From assembly GCF_009730915.1 (NCBI RefSeq), contig NC_052475.1, positions 28,767,016 through 28,831,015 on the forward strand: 64,000 bases of DNA. Reading direction: 5' to 3'. The position numbers and the translations under genes are program-made. Position 1 is the stretch's first letter; each line of letters opens with the position of its first letter. The stretch is from Dioscorea cayenensis subsp. rotundata. Taxonomy: Eukaryota > Streptophyta > Magnoliopsida > Dioscoreales > Dioscoreaceae. Below, in pieces: positions 35,297 through 48,340 of this stretch. The notes under the pieces were generated by a model. It was given only the letters and a program-made list of their open reading frames with translations. It searched no databases and was not told where the DNA came from.

Positions 35297-35551
35297 GTAT
35301 TAATTAAAACTAAGTTGAAGAAAAGACTAACCCTATTTCCACCATGAATGTGAGCTCCATATATATATATATATATATATAGTACTAAAACTAAGTTGAA
35401 AAGAAAGACGAACCCTATTTCCATTCTGAATATGAGCTCCATGCAGGAGTAGGGATTGCAACTTTGAGACTAATTAGTCAGTGATCTGATCATTGGTCAT
35501 CCTCGATGAGCTTATCGTCTGCCTTGATCTTGTTCTTCTGCTGCTAGACAT
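35008..35551 (-). pseudogene. PRE/ILI-type atypical HLH gene with an in-frame stop
   Basis: Two exons: 35414-35551 and 35008-35160. Exon 1 starts MSSSRRTRSRQTISSSRMTN and then DQITD, followed by an in-frame TAA (35474-35476). It continues in the same frame with VSKLQSLL and reaches donor AATAGG|GTTCGT. Exon 2 is fully open: [32 protein letters not shown] ... AIIRSMLM. In this family Asp is followed directly by Leu, so the stop looks like a 3-nt insertion. Intact family members are about 90-aa non-DNA-binding HLH proteins that promote cell elongation by sequestering inhibitory bHLH partners. As read, the product would be 25 residues. A sequence error, or a null allele, cannot be excluded. An intact relative is at 59037-59446. 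Confidence 0.75.
35205..35450. repeat. Local tandem duplication at the exon1/intron1 boundary of the PRE-type gene
   Basis: The plus-strand block AGTACTAAAACTAAGTTGAA ... GAAAGA..AACC occurs three times (about 35222, 35297-35330, 35380-35413). The longer block CCTATTTCCA..TGAAT.TGA and then GCTCCAT, which contains the end of exon 1 and its donor, occurs twice (about 35331 and 35414). (TA)n runs separate the units. Confidence 0.85.
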
Positions 35552-38500
35552 CTTCTCTTGTTTGGCGTTTGATTAATTGATTGAGTTTTAAGCTATATAT
35601 GAGAAGTTATATATATATATATATATGAAGAAGAAGAAGAAGGAGGAGGAGACTAGTTGCCAAGACAAAGTGTGAGTAAATGTAATGTCTTGTAAGAAAA
35701 GAACAAGTGAGGAAGATGGAGTTGGAGCAATTAATGAAGAAGAAGAAAAGTTAGACTAGTATTTATGTTGAGAAGAAGAAGACATGCACAAATATAATTA
35801 AGCATGTGTCTAGTATCCAAGGATCATAGCAAAAAGGAGGAGTTAAGTGATAGAAATTAGGGATGGAACACTAGAGCTAAATTAAATAGAGACAGAAGAT
35901 GAACAACAATAATATTATTGGAGATATTAATGCACAAGTTAAATGAGAGACAGCAAACGCATGGGATATATTGAAGATATGGAGTGGTAAGGGCAAGCCA
36001 TGATTTTTATAAATAGAGGAGATTGATCAGGAGAGCATGATTAATATTTATAACCATGGTTAGGGTTTTGGCTATAAAAAATTTAACTCAGGTTTGAAAG
36101 TTAGTGGGGTCCAAGTTGGTCAACAGCGCTTGTCAGCGTTTGACACACCATGTTAGAGTTGAGACATGCTACGTGCTTTTAAATATCATTTAATTCTTTC
36201 AGTACTAGGAGTTTTCACCCTTGTAAATCATGTTTTTTTTTTTTGGCATCTTTAGTTGTAAAAAGTACTGTACAATTTTACTAAATGAATCTTACCATGC
36301 ACGTATGAAAAATAAAACATACTTTGATACATGAGATTAAAATTCCAAACACTATATTTATGCATTTATTTAAGTTTCTATTATTCCAGGAGTTCCTCTT
36401 GAAAAAAAGAAAGAAAGAAAGTAATACTAATTCACATAAAAATATTAATATTATGTTTTTTTTTTTCTCTACTTGCTTTCAATATTACAGTATAATGCAA
36501 AACATACTTTAATGGGAAGTATTCAAATAGGGACTTTTTTTTTTAAAAAAAAAAAAGATGATTAGATTAAAAGTTTTTCAGAAGCTATACATATGATTAT
36601 ATATAATCGTTGTTTTAAAGGATTTAGAAGTAATCACAACTTTTATTATCTATATACGTAAATTTTGTTTGTGTGTATGTGTGTGTGTATTATATATATA
36701 TATATATATAATTTCGAACAATGCTTTGAATTTGAAAAGCTATGAAAAAAAATAAAGTAATATTTGAAAATAAAAGTAAAAATATTGATATGATTATTTA
36801 GGGATGAGGCCTAGGAAACCCAAGGAAATGTTTAGCACGAAATTAAGAGAATGCACGCATTGACCCATAAAACATTTTAAACTTCCACCTAGCCCCGCGT
36901 TTGCCAACGCTTCATTTTTTTTATTTTTTATTTAGAGATGCAAATTAATATTTTTGTGATTATGTAATTTTTTTTAATTATTTTTTACTTACTAATTCTT
37001 TTAACTCACCATGTCTCAAGTTCAAGTCTAGACACATTAATCATAACAGGTCTTCAGTTGTGTTTACGGGTTTGTTACATAAACCTTATATCACTAGGAC
37101 ACACAAGCTAAATGACCAACTCTTAGTCCATGCACACGCCCTTAATATATATAACACTCGTCGTTTTATTTTTGTAAAAAAATACTAAATCTAAACCAAT
37201 CCAAACAAAATAGTTAGTTTTATAGATGATAGACATTTTAGTATGGTTGTTTCTTACGTGAACCAAACCTCTAACCCTTAGACCAATTCCATTGGTACAG
37301 TACTTGATATCTATATATATAATTTTTGGAAAATTATTATTATTTTGCTACTTTTTATTTTGGATTTTTTTTTTTAATGTCTGAAGGGAAATATTTAATA
37401 AATGACCGTGAGAATAAGAATGGGTTGTGTCACTTGTGCCAACATTTCCATCAATGATGACAAATTAAGTTCCATATCACGTGACGAGATTTGTGCTTAT
37501 TCCAATGTTTTAATTAGGTTGAAATAGATTTGGGTTCAGGTTTGTAGAGTCAAACTCTATATTTTAATTTTAATTTTTTCTAAAAGCAAATTTATCCACT
37601 AAATATTTTGATTAAGAAAAAAATTCTAGAAGTTTAGAAAGAAGAGAACCATCAGATACAAGTGCCTCGTGCTAATTAAAAATAATAATAAAAAAAAATC
37701 ACTCTTGCTAATTAATATTAATCCATGAGATTCTAAAATCAAACATTTAAATCACACCTAAAATTAGATAAATGGAAAAAAGAACCTTCTCATTATTACA
37801 TACGACCGCATAACCCTTTTGACTCTTTCAAAGTCCTCTACAGGTACTTTGAAAATTTATTATTATTATTTTTTTAAATTAATTATTTTTATTTTTAAAA
37901 AATAGGATTCTATGTAATTTCAATGAACATGTGTGGCCTTCCAGACCAGCCTGCTGGCCGAGCAAACCCGCCGGAATAGACGGGGAGGATATAAAATGAA
38001 AAAATAATAATAATAAATTATATTAAAAACAAATTATTGAGTTTTGTAGGAAGCTACTAGAGCCTTTGAAATTTTAAAAGATTTTTTTAAATCCTTTACT
38101 AAAAAATATATTAACCCATATTAATTTTTCTTATTATAAAAACTTATGCTTATAGTAGCAATCTTTAACTCTACACACACGAAAGAGCACATTATATACG
38201 TCTTTAGATTTAAAATTTAAAAACATTACATTAACAGTTGGATTTTTAATTGACGGTTATAATAATTCATATACATGAAATAAACAGTACAGAACAGTTT
38301 AAAATAAAAAAACACTGAGAACCATTGGATTATGACATACTTAGAAAACATCATCTATATATATATATATATTATATAGGTACAAAGAACTAAATAAATC
38401 TGAGGCTAAATTAGGGGACAATATGGGAATCAGAAAGGGGATAAACAGCTCTAAATGAAGAATAAATAAAGCAAAATAATAGCATGGAGTGTTTCACGGG

Positions 38501-39873
38501 GCACATGAGCATGATCGGATGGACAACGTGGACCGTACCGTGACCCACGAGCTTCTAAAACTTAATTAATCATTCAATCTAATTGGATCTTCATACAAAA
38601 CACAGACAGACCCTTAAGACTTAAATAATTATTTTTTAAAAAAATAAAGCAATAACAATAATACATAATAATAGTTCAGATGAGATCTCAAGGAAAAAAA
38701 AAATTAATACAATGATATTCCTTTGTATGATTCTCAAGCTCATGCTCTTAAGTACATAACCAGCAATAAAACAAGCACACCAGCAAAGCACACCACTACT
38801 ACAAATGGAGAATCCTAGACACTATATATATATATATATATAAAAGAGTTTGGTTTAATATTGTAGCTTGGTCATTAAAAAATGGGTTTTAGAGATACAT
38901 GAGCTCCCTGATTAAAGTATATCATAAGTTTAAGAACTTTAAGGAAAAAAGAGAATATATAACTAAGTATTTCACATAACTATAGATATTTAATAGACTA
39001 AACAGTTCAACACAAGAAGAACAAAATCTATATAAACTCTACTTTTCATGCATCAATGTAGTCAAAGTAAAAGTATGATTATCAAGATAGATTTTACTGT
39101 GAATAAGCATGGCAATAACTTTGGCATTGACCTGAGTTTCATATGATAATAATAACGCAAAATTCAACCATTCAACCTTTCTGTAATTTCTCTGGTTAAA
39201 TTATATTTCCCTTTTAAAGGCTGATAATAGATTATATGAACAATATATTAAAATTAAAATTCATAACCACATACAGTGACAGGAAACACTCCTTTAAAAA
39301 TAGAAGATCCAGAATATTCAAAACAAGATAATGAACATCAATTACTAGAGATTGACTGTATGCATTGGCACTGGTTAGGATTGTACCATCAAGTTATGAT
39401 TCACAGAATTGGGTTTTCATTGAGACCGATGTGTTTCTGCTCCCTGGCGATGGAAATCCTCTATAAACTGGTACTGATCCTTTGCCCATTTTTTTATTTT
39501 GATGTAAGATACAAAAAGCCTTTCACTTCAAATAACCGCTTTCCTGTTTTCAGTATCTAACAGCACACAAAAGGAAAAGGAACCATATATATATTGAATA
39601 ATGAGTAAACATTTCAGTAGAAAAACCTCTATGGTGCAAATGCAGTACAAGCAAGCCATTCTGTAGAAATTGTGTAATATACGTCCTAAACAACATAAAG
39701 AAAACAGGATAATTATGCATGTGATATTTTAGTCTATATAGTTTAAGAAAGTGAATGTTGGTGATTCCTGGATTGACCTCTGCATTCTAGAAAAACTATA
39801 GGAAAGCTCCATCTCGATTATTTCCCCATTCGGACAAAGCACAGGACATATCAGAGCATTAGGTACCCATATA
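35552..39873. other. 4.3-kb AT-rich spacer
   Basis: The left end (to about 36000) is the PRE-type gene's promoter and leader, with GAAGAA-rich sequence. The rest is AT-rich with many (TA)n and poly(T) runs (about 36692-36710, 38356-38374, 38826-38842). No exon was recognised. The right end borders the unresolved 3' end of the CYP23-like gene. Confidence 0.5.
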
Positions 39874-39959
39874 TCAAAGATTTTGAATAAATTTAAGTGA
39901 TGCATGATAGATTACATGAGGTACAACATGGGATAAAAATATTGTTATCAGAGTCTCAC

Positions 39960-42596
39960 CATAAAAGTATGTCGACTGTATGGTAATCCGCTCAATGGGC
40001 TGCAAGTGACAAGACAAGATTTAGCTTCCAACAAAGACAAATAAAATTGCACATGTTTGAGGTGTAAATTAAAACCAGGCAAAAGAAATTTTCAATTACT
40101 TATATACTTAGTAAGAGCCTTACCATTTGTCAGATATTTGAAGGCTATACTTATTTACTTGGAAACAGAGAAAACATACCATCACAAATATTCCTTCCTG
40201 ACGAGTGGGAAGCTCCTCAAGCTTTCTCAATGTCTCATCTCCTTTTGTGACCTTCCCAAAAATGGCATACTGAAGCTCGTAATGATGGCAGGTCAGTCAA
40301 ATGATCAGTATGAATTTCAGGAACAAGTTATAAAAGCTTCACGGTGACATCTAAAATACCTGGCCATCAAGGTGAGGCGCATCTCCTAGAAGGATTGAAA
40401 AGGAAGATGCAGCACTGTCTGGATCAGCGTACCTGCATGGAAGCTGAAAAAGTACAATGTCTAAATTTGGAACAAAAGGATTGAACAATAACAGATAGAA
40501 TAATCATATGCACTTGTGCATAAAATGATAAACAGATAAACAGAAATCAAATCATCCACTAAGCAAACACCCTCAACTTCTGATACAAACATGCATGTTG
40601 TAACTGGCTCAGTAAATAATTCATATAGCACACATGAAATCAGTTGTAGAAACAACAATATTTCAGTTGGTCAGCATGCATTGTCTATAATGAACCCAAG
40701 AATCACTAGATAACATAACAGGGACGAAGAAGGTTGCAATAGCTATGCAGATAGAAAAGATTTGAAAAAAGATGGATCCATTTCAGGCGCAAGCAAAAAA
40801 TAGTACAAGTTATTTTAATTTGAGGATTTCCACATATGATGAATTGATGATCATCACACATTTAAATAGAGAACTTCCATAGACAAAGGAACAAAAGTGG
40901 GAGGTAAAGCCCTTGTCAAGTGTCTGTGATCTTAACCATTAGGCTAGCCAGAAGCCAGACAATGATGATGAGTGACGCAGAAATTCTCTAAAGCATAAAA
41001 GTAACTCCAATCATTATCACCTATAGGAACTCATACTCATAAATAACACCTGCACAATGTTAACTATTAGTAATACAAAACACCATGAAACCTAAATGCA
41101 CATTTTCAGATTTAAAATAATAAAACGCCAAGATTTTGCGAAGGAAAATGCAAAAGAGGTACGAAGTAGTTGAGACATTATAAAGATTAAAGGCTTCAAG
41201 CCTTAAATAGGTGTCCAGTCGAGGGGGAAAAAACTGAACAGTGAAACTAAATGTAGACAGAAACAAAGCATGCATGCCCAAAGGAGATGGATGGGTATGA
41301 ATCTTATCTTGTCAAGCATATTTAACTTCCAATCAAGAACTTTAGCCATTACAAAGAAAGTCAGGAAAGCCTCAAACATTATCTGATTTTCAAAATTGAT
41401 GCAAGAGTCCATTAAATAAATTTGAAAATCTATGAGGATAGCCAGGCACATCATGATTTTATAACAGAACTAAACCATGATAACAGAAAGATAATCTATA
41501 AACCTCAACAAACAGAAGCATATGAAATTGCCACACATAAAGATCCCAAAACGCAAGGAGGAAAGTACTACCTTCCCATTGAAAGTATTCCTCTTACATG
41601 TTTTACTTTGCTAAATTCACCCACAACAGTTTTCTCAGCTTCCTTTCGCTGCTCCTCATTCATAGGAGCAGTTCTGCCACCTACAACATCAGCAACTTGT
41701 GCAACAAAACCCTTGTCAACCTGAACCCAAATTACACCCATTTTATGTAATGTAAGTAGAACATCCACTAAATTGCTTGTCATGTGAACCATTAGATATA
41801 CAGTCAGTCATAGTAATTACCCGAAAGAAGTGGTTTGTATTATAGCACCCAAGCCGAACAAGTTTGAAAATATGCTCCACAGTTTTGGGAGCAACATGAG
41901 GGTAAAACCCAAACTCAATGTCACCATACTTAGTCTGAGCAAGAAAAATACATGACCCATTAATGAAACACAATTCACTTATACTAATGCATCAGAGAAA
42001 GAAAGAAGCATTTGAACTCTCATGCGTTAAAAGAAACAAATCATAGAGGAGCTACTTCAATTATTCCATAGTCTGTGCCTTGACACTACATCAGCAACAA
42101 ATTAATAAACACTACTTCAATAACAGTATCCACAGTAACCATTTCCAAAGTTGTTATCAATCCCATAATGCAAACCAAATACATAACTTGATAAACCCTA
42201 AATCTCCATACATTTCGCATGTCTTACACGTGCTAACTAATTGCTTCTCTTCTTTGACATAAAAATGCAGTCTTTACAGCAGACTAAAAGACGAATTTGA
42301 AAAATTACTCATTTTTCAGTTTGTATCATCCAAAGAAACAAATTTTAAAGCATGGACCTAAAAACAATGGGATATTAACCGAAAAAAAAATGAAGGAAAA
42401 AGCTGAGATCAGAGCAGAGGACCTGAAAGACAACGCGAGCGGATCCAAGCTCGGGATCCGACGAGGAGACGAGTTTGTTCTCCGACGAGGAGAGAGCTTG
42501 ATCAGAAGAGCTAGATAGAAGAAGGAGGGTTACAGATACAGAGAGGAGGAAGAGAGCACCGGTGATGAGTCGCCGGATCGGAACCCTAGCCGCCAT
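39960..42596 (-). CDS. Cyclophilin-type peptidyl-prolyl isomerase, CYP23-like (3' end unresolved)
   Basis: Six exons are in frame: 42423-42596, 41821-41934, 41572-41720, 40360-40432, 40180-40269, 39960-39999 (213 codons plus one base). MAARVPIRRLITGALFLLSV and the following Leu/Ser run form an N-terminal signal or anchor, so entry into the secretory pathway is expected. The cyclophilin domain begins VVFQTKYGDIEFGF (about 55-68). The active-site Arg lies in TNHFFR (Arg96). GEFSKVKHVRGILSMGRYAD, SSFSILLGDAPHLDGQ, YAIFGKVTKGDETL and PIERITIQSTYFYG follow. This matches plant CYP23. Relatives continue with a charged helical tail of about 30-40 residues; I could not find it. Reading through the last donor gives a stop at 39874-39876; a splice to about 39629-39660 is another option. 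Confidence 0.85.
40869..40960 (-). mobile_element. Possible degenerate tRNA-derived SINE head in CYP23 intron
   Basis: Reverse-complemented, GGCTAGCCTAATGGTTAAGA is an A-box-like tRNA head, similar to the heads of the SINEs at 30.6 and 33.5 kb (ATAGCCTAATGGTA). The B box is poor and no target-site duplication was identified. Confidence 0.35.
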
Positions 42597-42864
42597 TGTC
42601 AACGTTCTGCGTGGCCACGAACTCCTCTTCCCGCTTCCTCGGGATTCGTGCTATATTCGTTGAGGGGGTTTTCTACAAAAACTTGCTTAATTATTTCGTA
42701 TTTACAGAAAACCCCTGAAATTTTACGGTTGATTCATAACTAACTGTGGATAAAATTTTTAGACAACTGAAAATCAAATCCTAAAAAGATTGAAGAAAAT
42801 TCCACAGGTCAAGAGTAAAGAGATATAGTAAGAGTCTATCCTTCCAGCATTTTTAATTTCATAA

Positions 42865-43042
42865 TTTTTTTTTTTATATATAGTGGATAAACCACAAATG
42901 CATTAATAGGAAGAACAATAAAAAATAAACCAGTACAAAAAAGAAAAGAGAGGCTCCACCCAAAACAGACAACATAACAAAGGAACAGACAGCACAACAT
43001 AACGTGCACGTCAGGAACAACCTCCTCACTCACTGGAAGATC
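42865..43042 (-). mobile_element. 5'-truncated LINE (L1-type) 3' end
   Basis: On the minus strand the segment ends TTGTACTGGTTTATT ... CTTCCTATTAATGCATTTGT and then GGTTTATCCAC(TA)n(A)n, the style of plant L1 3' ends with a poly(A) tail. A 10-bp direct repeat AATTTCATAA flanks it (42855-42864 and 43043-43052). Only about 178 bp remain, with no reverse-transcriptase domain. Confidence 0.65.
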
Positions 43043-43052
43043 AATTTCATAA

Positions 43053-46005
43053 AATTCCCCTCTAATTTATTGTATTCTTAAAACATCGCCATTTTTTTAA
43101 AAATTTTATTTTTAAATCCAAATTTGAATCAAATAACATCATTACTCATGATTTTCCTCATAGACATGGGGTTGTGTTAGAACGTGAAATGAGAGAGCCA
43201 TCATGCATTGAAGTGTGAAGTTAAACTTGCTTACTAATAGAAAGCAAGGGAGTGAGCTCACTTTTTGCCGACATACTTGCGTTCAACCGAAATAGAAATG
43301 AGCTCACCTCTGCATTAAAAAGATTTGTGCCCCAAAAAATGGGATGCACTAGCATTGGGTTGAGATGGTAATATGAATGTAAAGGTATATTTGATATTTA
43401 ATATGTGTTCAAAATGTGACAAGAGATAAGCAAGAAAAAATTCAAAATATAGATATGGTAACAAAATTAGAAAAATATAAGAGGGACTAATTGAGACAGT
43501 AGGATATTTCCAGCGATGGATAGGTAATTTTTCAAAAAATAAAATGTAAAATATATAACAAAAATGATATTATCTAATTCTAAAAAAAAGTTTAATACCC
43601 ATAAAGAAACTAATATAACTCATTATAATATTAAGTTATCTAATTTGAAGAACTACTTAAAAAGGAAAAAAAACTCCAACACTATGAAATTGATTTATAT
43701 TCTTGATTGATAATAGTATTGAACCATTCAATAATTGTTGTATAAATAATTCAATTAATTGCTAAATCCAAATAATATTAAAAAAAAATCTAGATATGAA
43801 GCCCTCATATATATATATATATATATATACTTAGGACATAACATAAATGATTTAAATATGGAATAAGACCAAAGCACAATAAAAAGAGAAAGGCAAAAGA
43901 ATCAAGCAAGCAAGAAAGAACACATGCAAACATAGCTATCTAAGTAGGCTAAATACCCAATTAGCCAACACCTCTTTCCAACTCATTATTCTTCATTTGA
44001 TATAGATATTACCATCCAAAGATGGAGAGGTTGGGTCAAGACTTTGAAAAAATCAATGCAAAATTAAAAGCATGTATTATTATTATTTGATAGCTAAGTT
44101 CATATCTAGATTCTAAGTTCTCATATTACTCTAGAAGTGTTCAAATTCTCCATCAATTGTTCTCAACTTTGCATAAAACTCCAAATTAATGATGTGATTA
44201 TGTAACCATCACCTTAATTGTGATTTGAGATTGTTTAATTTTTAGCTTAGTGGAAAAGAATTGATTCTATTGGAGAGAAGTGGGGCTTTGATTTATATTG
44301 CTTTGATTTAGACACATTGCATCATGAAATCACCATCAAAGTGCAATTAAGAACCCTTATGACCTAACTTAGTGATGATGAGAAATTAATTATTATTTTT
44401 TTAAAAGCTTACTTTTATAATTATTGGTTTTGTCTAACAAAAATAATTATTTTTTTACCTTTAAACATAGTCCGCAAACATGTCGACTTTTAATTGGTTA
44501 GAAACACCAATGCTTTCTTTGGCCGGCGTACTATTTTCTTAGATTTTTAAAATAATTTTATATAACTATTAGAATTTTTTTAAAAAAAATAAACAGTAAT
44601 CATGGATGCAAATTATATCAACTTTTTCAATATTTTCGGCTGCTTTAATAATCAATTCACATTACTCATATACATCTCAAACTTTTTTTATTCAACTTTT
44701 GTTATTTTATATAGATTAATTTTTGCTCTTTCCATTTTCAAATAATACATTACTATTTCTAAAAAACTATATATATATATATATATATGAAAACCCTATT
44801 AGTGGAAACCACAATATATATTAATATAGGAGAGAATTTATAGGTTTTACGTAGGTATTGTAAGAGAATTTTAGCACACAATAGTTAGTGGAAACAAACA
44901 TAATATTCACTAGACAATATTCACTTTTGGAGACAAGAGCATATATTTGATCAATTCCTACGTTAGATTCTTTTTTTCTCTATTAAGGAAAGATTGATTT
45001 CTCTCAAATGGATGATTAATTCTCTAATTTAATTGATGTGTTTCCTAGTAAATAATTCTCACAAACAGCATCTCATTCCCTTTTTGTAAATATATTATAT
45101 TTCTTTTTTTAGTCAACCACTGCATGACCATAAATATTGGTAGATGCTTTAGCATGAAGTTTTCAGGTGTAAGTTTATAATATTTAACACCAAATACATA
45201 TGTTAATATATATATATATATAGTGATAAAATAAACAAATTATATTATTTATATTATTCGTCATGTTTAAAGATTTAATTTGAATACCAAATTTTCTTTG
45301 TGAGAGTCGTGTTATTGTTTATCTACACCAACACTGGCTCTATTAATAATTTTATGTTTAAAAAAAATTCATATATATAAACTATTATTACATGAAACTA
45401 TTATTATTATTTTTTTATAAAAATAAAAGTAAATAATAATTAGTTAATAGAATTTTAATATTGAATAATCTTTCACTTCATTCATTAGATCGAAGTAAAA
45501 GAGAATGAAGATTTCTATAGACTAACTCAAAAAGAAATTAATGACCATAAAAAACATCATGTGTTTTTTTATAAATCAATCAAAGAGGAGAGAGAGAGAG
45601 AGAGAGAGAGGTAAATGATCTAGAATAACAATATATTAATTTTGGAGTTAATTAATGTGATAGGTGGACATGATTAAGAATGGTGGGCCCTCATTAATTA
45701 GCAAAAGAAAGATATAGAACCATCTAATGTTGAACTTAATTCATTTTTATTTTATTTTGTTTTGTTTTGTTTACATTGTCTAGGAGCAATGTACCTTCTA
45801 ATTAATGCTTTCTAAGAGAAGACAAATCATCATCTTTGTTTCTTTATGCTCCATTATATAATTGACCTTTTAAAAGTTGTAAACAGTTAAAAGCTTTTGT
45901 CCTTTTTAAGAACAAATGCTTTTAGAACTTTTCAAATATGTAAAAACTCAATAAAATAAATTTAACGATTTCAATTTTTATTTTTTGATTTTATTTATTA
46001 ACAAA
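43053..46005. other. AT-rich spacer
   Basis: No exon, RNA gene or bounded transposon recognised. Contains (TA)n at about 43808-43829, 44769-44788 and 45208-45222, and (GA)n at about 45591-45610. Confidence 0.5.
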
Positions 46006-46019
46006 CATCAAATTCTATA

Positions 46020-46190
46020 CCAAATGGTGAAGAGCCCAGCGGTACCCCGGATCCTCTCGTGTTGGAGAGATGCGAGTTTGATTCCATAACCGCGCTCTCT
46101 GCTTTCCAGAGGGTGAGGACATGGTGGTGATACCCCTGCCCCATATACGCCCTTGAGGATTAGCGCTTGTCGCCCTACCTAAAAAAAAAA
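46020..46190 (+). mobile_element. Intact tRNA-derived SINE (171 bp) with perfect target-site duplication
   Basis: The tRNA-like head has A-box-like AGCCCAGCGGTACC (about 46033-46046) and B-box-like GCGAGTTTGATTCC (about 46072-46085). The 3' end is an A10 tail (46181-46190). A perfect 14-bp direct repeat CATCAAATTCTATA flanks it (46006-46019 and 46191-46204). It is GC-rich compared with its surroundings. The body differs from the SINE copies at 30.6 and 33.4 kb, so it is another family. Confidence 0.9.
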
Positions 46191-46204
46191 CATCAAATTC
46201 TATA

Positions 46205-48062
46205 AAATTAAAATAATTATCAATAACCTCTTAATCTATTAGCATCATATCTCATGCGTCGTGTTCTTGCTAAAGAGATAAATTCGAAACTCAACTCACA
46301 TATATAGAATGAAAGCACATGTAAATTGAAGTGTAGTAACTCATTATTTGTGAACTCTGATATAACTTGTCTATTTTATTAAAATTATAATAATATGAGA
46401 GCAGTTGTTCAAGATAGATATCAGATATTTTTAGGATTTTTTTTAAATATGAATAAATAAGAGTAATGTTATTAATTTAGATGGAATGGATGAGGCAATT
46501 AGTTATAAAGTTCATTGAAAATGAAGAACAAGGACATAACAAGTCTTAGAAAGCATGAAGAATCATAAGCCAACAAGCCAAGGATGAGATGGTGCTCTTA
46601 TCTTCACAAATTTGTTTCTTTGTGTGTTTTTCTTTGACTTTAATTAGTGTAAAAGATTAAAACAATAACAAATTGAATGTTTCCAACCTACTCTTACATT
46701 TTCATCGTCTTCTCTTCCTCCTCTTCTTCTTCTTTTTCTTCTTCTCCTTCTTCCTTTGTCTGTTATTTGTTAATTTTTATGATGTTGTTATTTACAAATG
46801 CAAACTCTTGAATATATATATATATATATATATATAAAGAAGGGGCTTAATTTACTAAGATCATTTTATTATAATAAAACACTAAAACATATTTAAATAG
46901 GAATTAGGTCAACTATAAATTAGTTTGATCTAAATTCAATACATACCTTGATTTAATTCTGTTATTTTTTATATATGATTTGATCATTTAAATTTTCTAA
47001 ACATGACTTATAATGTGGATTCTTCGGTTATCATAGAACGCGAAAAAATATCACAAAATTTTTAAAAAATTATATTAACTGGTTACAAGTTTTTTCAAGT
47101 ATAGTCAAATAGAATTCAAGTCATATTAATTTAAAAAGTATACTTAATGAAAGATTAGCATTCAATGCATAGAAAGACCACCACTCAAAACTTATCATAA
47201 ACAACAAGAACTATATATATATATATATTGCTTTAATTAAATCTAGAATTAATTTTATGGTCGTTGTACTTTTGAAGTTATCTTAATTTCTCTTTATTCT
47301 CTTGATTGAGTATCAGGGTACAACATAGTTTATCGTCTAGGACAGCATATGAACTAGTCTCTCTCTCTCTATATACATAGATATATCAGGACATTCTTAA
47401 ATTGAGTGAAGACAATCACAACAACTCCCAACTTCTTTGCAATGTATTCAAGTGTCACCTCATTAATTCATATCTTGCACTATTTCAAAAAAGGTTGGGC
47501 GCTGTTATTCAATGCTAATTCATATCACTAATTTTATTTCACTGATTTTAATTTTTTTTTAAAAAAAATCTTTAAAAAAAAAAAAGCAAATATTCTCTCT
47601 ATCCTTGACCCTTGGCATCCACATGTACGTACATGAGTGTATATATATATATATATGTATCTATATAAATATACATATATAATATATGACCACACTCTGT
47701 TCGTATATTTAAATATTAAAAAACCCACTATGAATAATTACTTTATTGGCCCATAACTCATACCAAACCACATCATTGAATCATAGAATTTTTATTTGCC
47801 AATCATAACTAAACAAATAATTAACTCTTGAAGTCCTTGACTATATTATCCATTGTCACATAAAAGTCCTAATGTATTTGATTCAAATTGCATCTTTTGA
47901 AAATTTTAAAAATAAATAAGTAAATAAATAAATAAACAACTAAACTTGTTAGGTATTGCAAAGAGTTCTCGTGCGTATTTTAAAATATATTTTTCCTTAA
48001 CAGGTCAACGTACAAACAAAATCAAATATTAAAAATTATAATTATATATATATAACGTTTCC
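46205..48062. other. AT-rich spacer
   Basis: (TA)n at about 46813-46833 and 47213-47228 and a CTT-rich stretch at about 46712-46760. No gene was seen. Confidence 0.5.
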
Positions 48063-48340
48063 CATAACATGTTGAGGGAAACGGCTTACGGGGGGAAACG
48101 GGAAATTGATCAGCCGCCGTCCTCGGGATTGGAGAGGGTCCCACCAATCCAAATACTATCTAAACGGGGGCCAGATCAGGACCGTCCAATCACTGGGCTT
48201 AGCCAATCATCGAGGACACATCATGACCGTCCGTTATCGGGTGAGATCTGGACGGCCCACCAAGCCCGGTACTATCATTAGACGCGTTGATTTGGATTTT
48301 GGACTCGGCCCCAACCATTCGATTCACATCCTTACCGCGT
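48063..48340. other. GC-rich island of unknown nature
   Basis: About 280 bp are far GC-richer than either flank and contain repeated GACCGTCC / GACGGCCC motifs in both orientations (GGACCGTCCAATC, GACCGTCCGTTATCGGGTGA, TCTGGACGGCCCACC). The two open frames here do not resemble a protein I know. It could be a promoter, a MITE-like remnant or a non-coding transcript. Confidence 0.45.

Noticed and set aside
37000-37090. Possible SINE from the word CAAGTTCAAGTCT
   Set aside because: A B-box-like word alone; no A box at the right distance, no tail and no target duplication.
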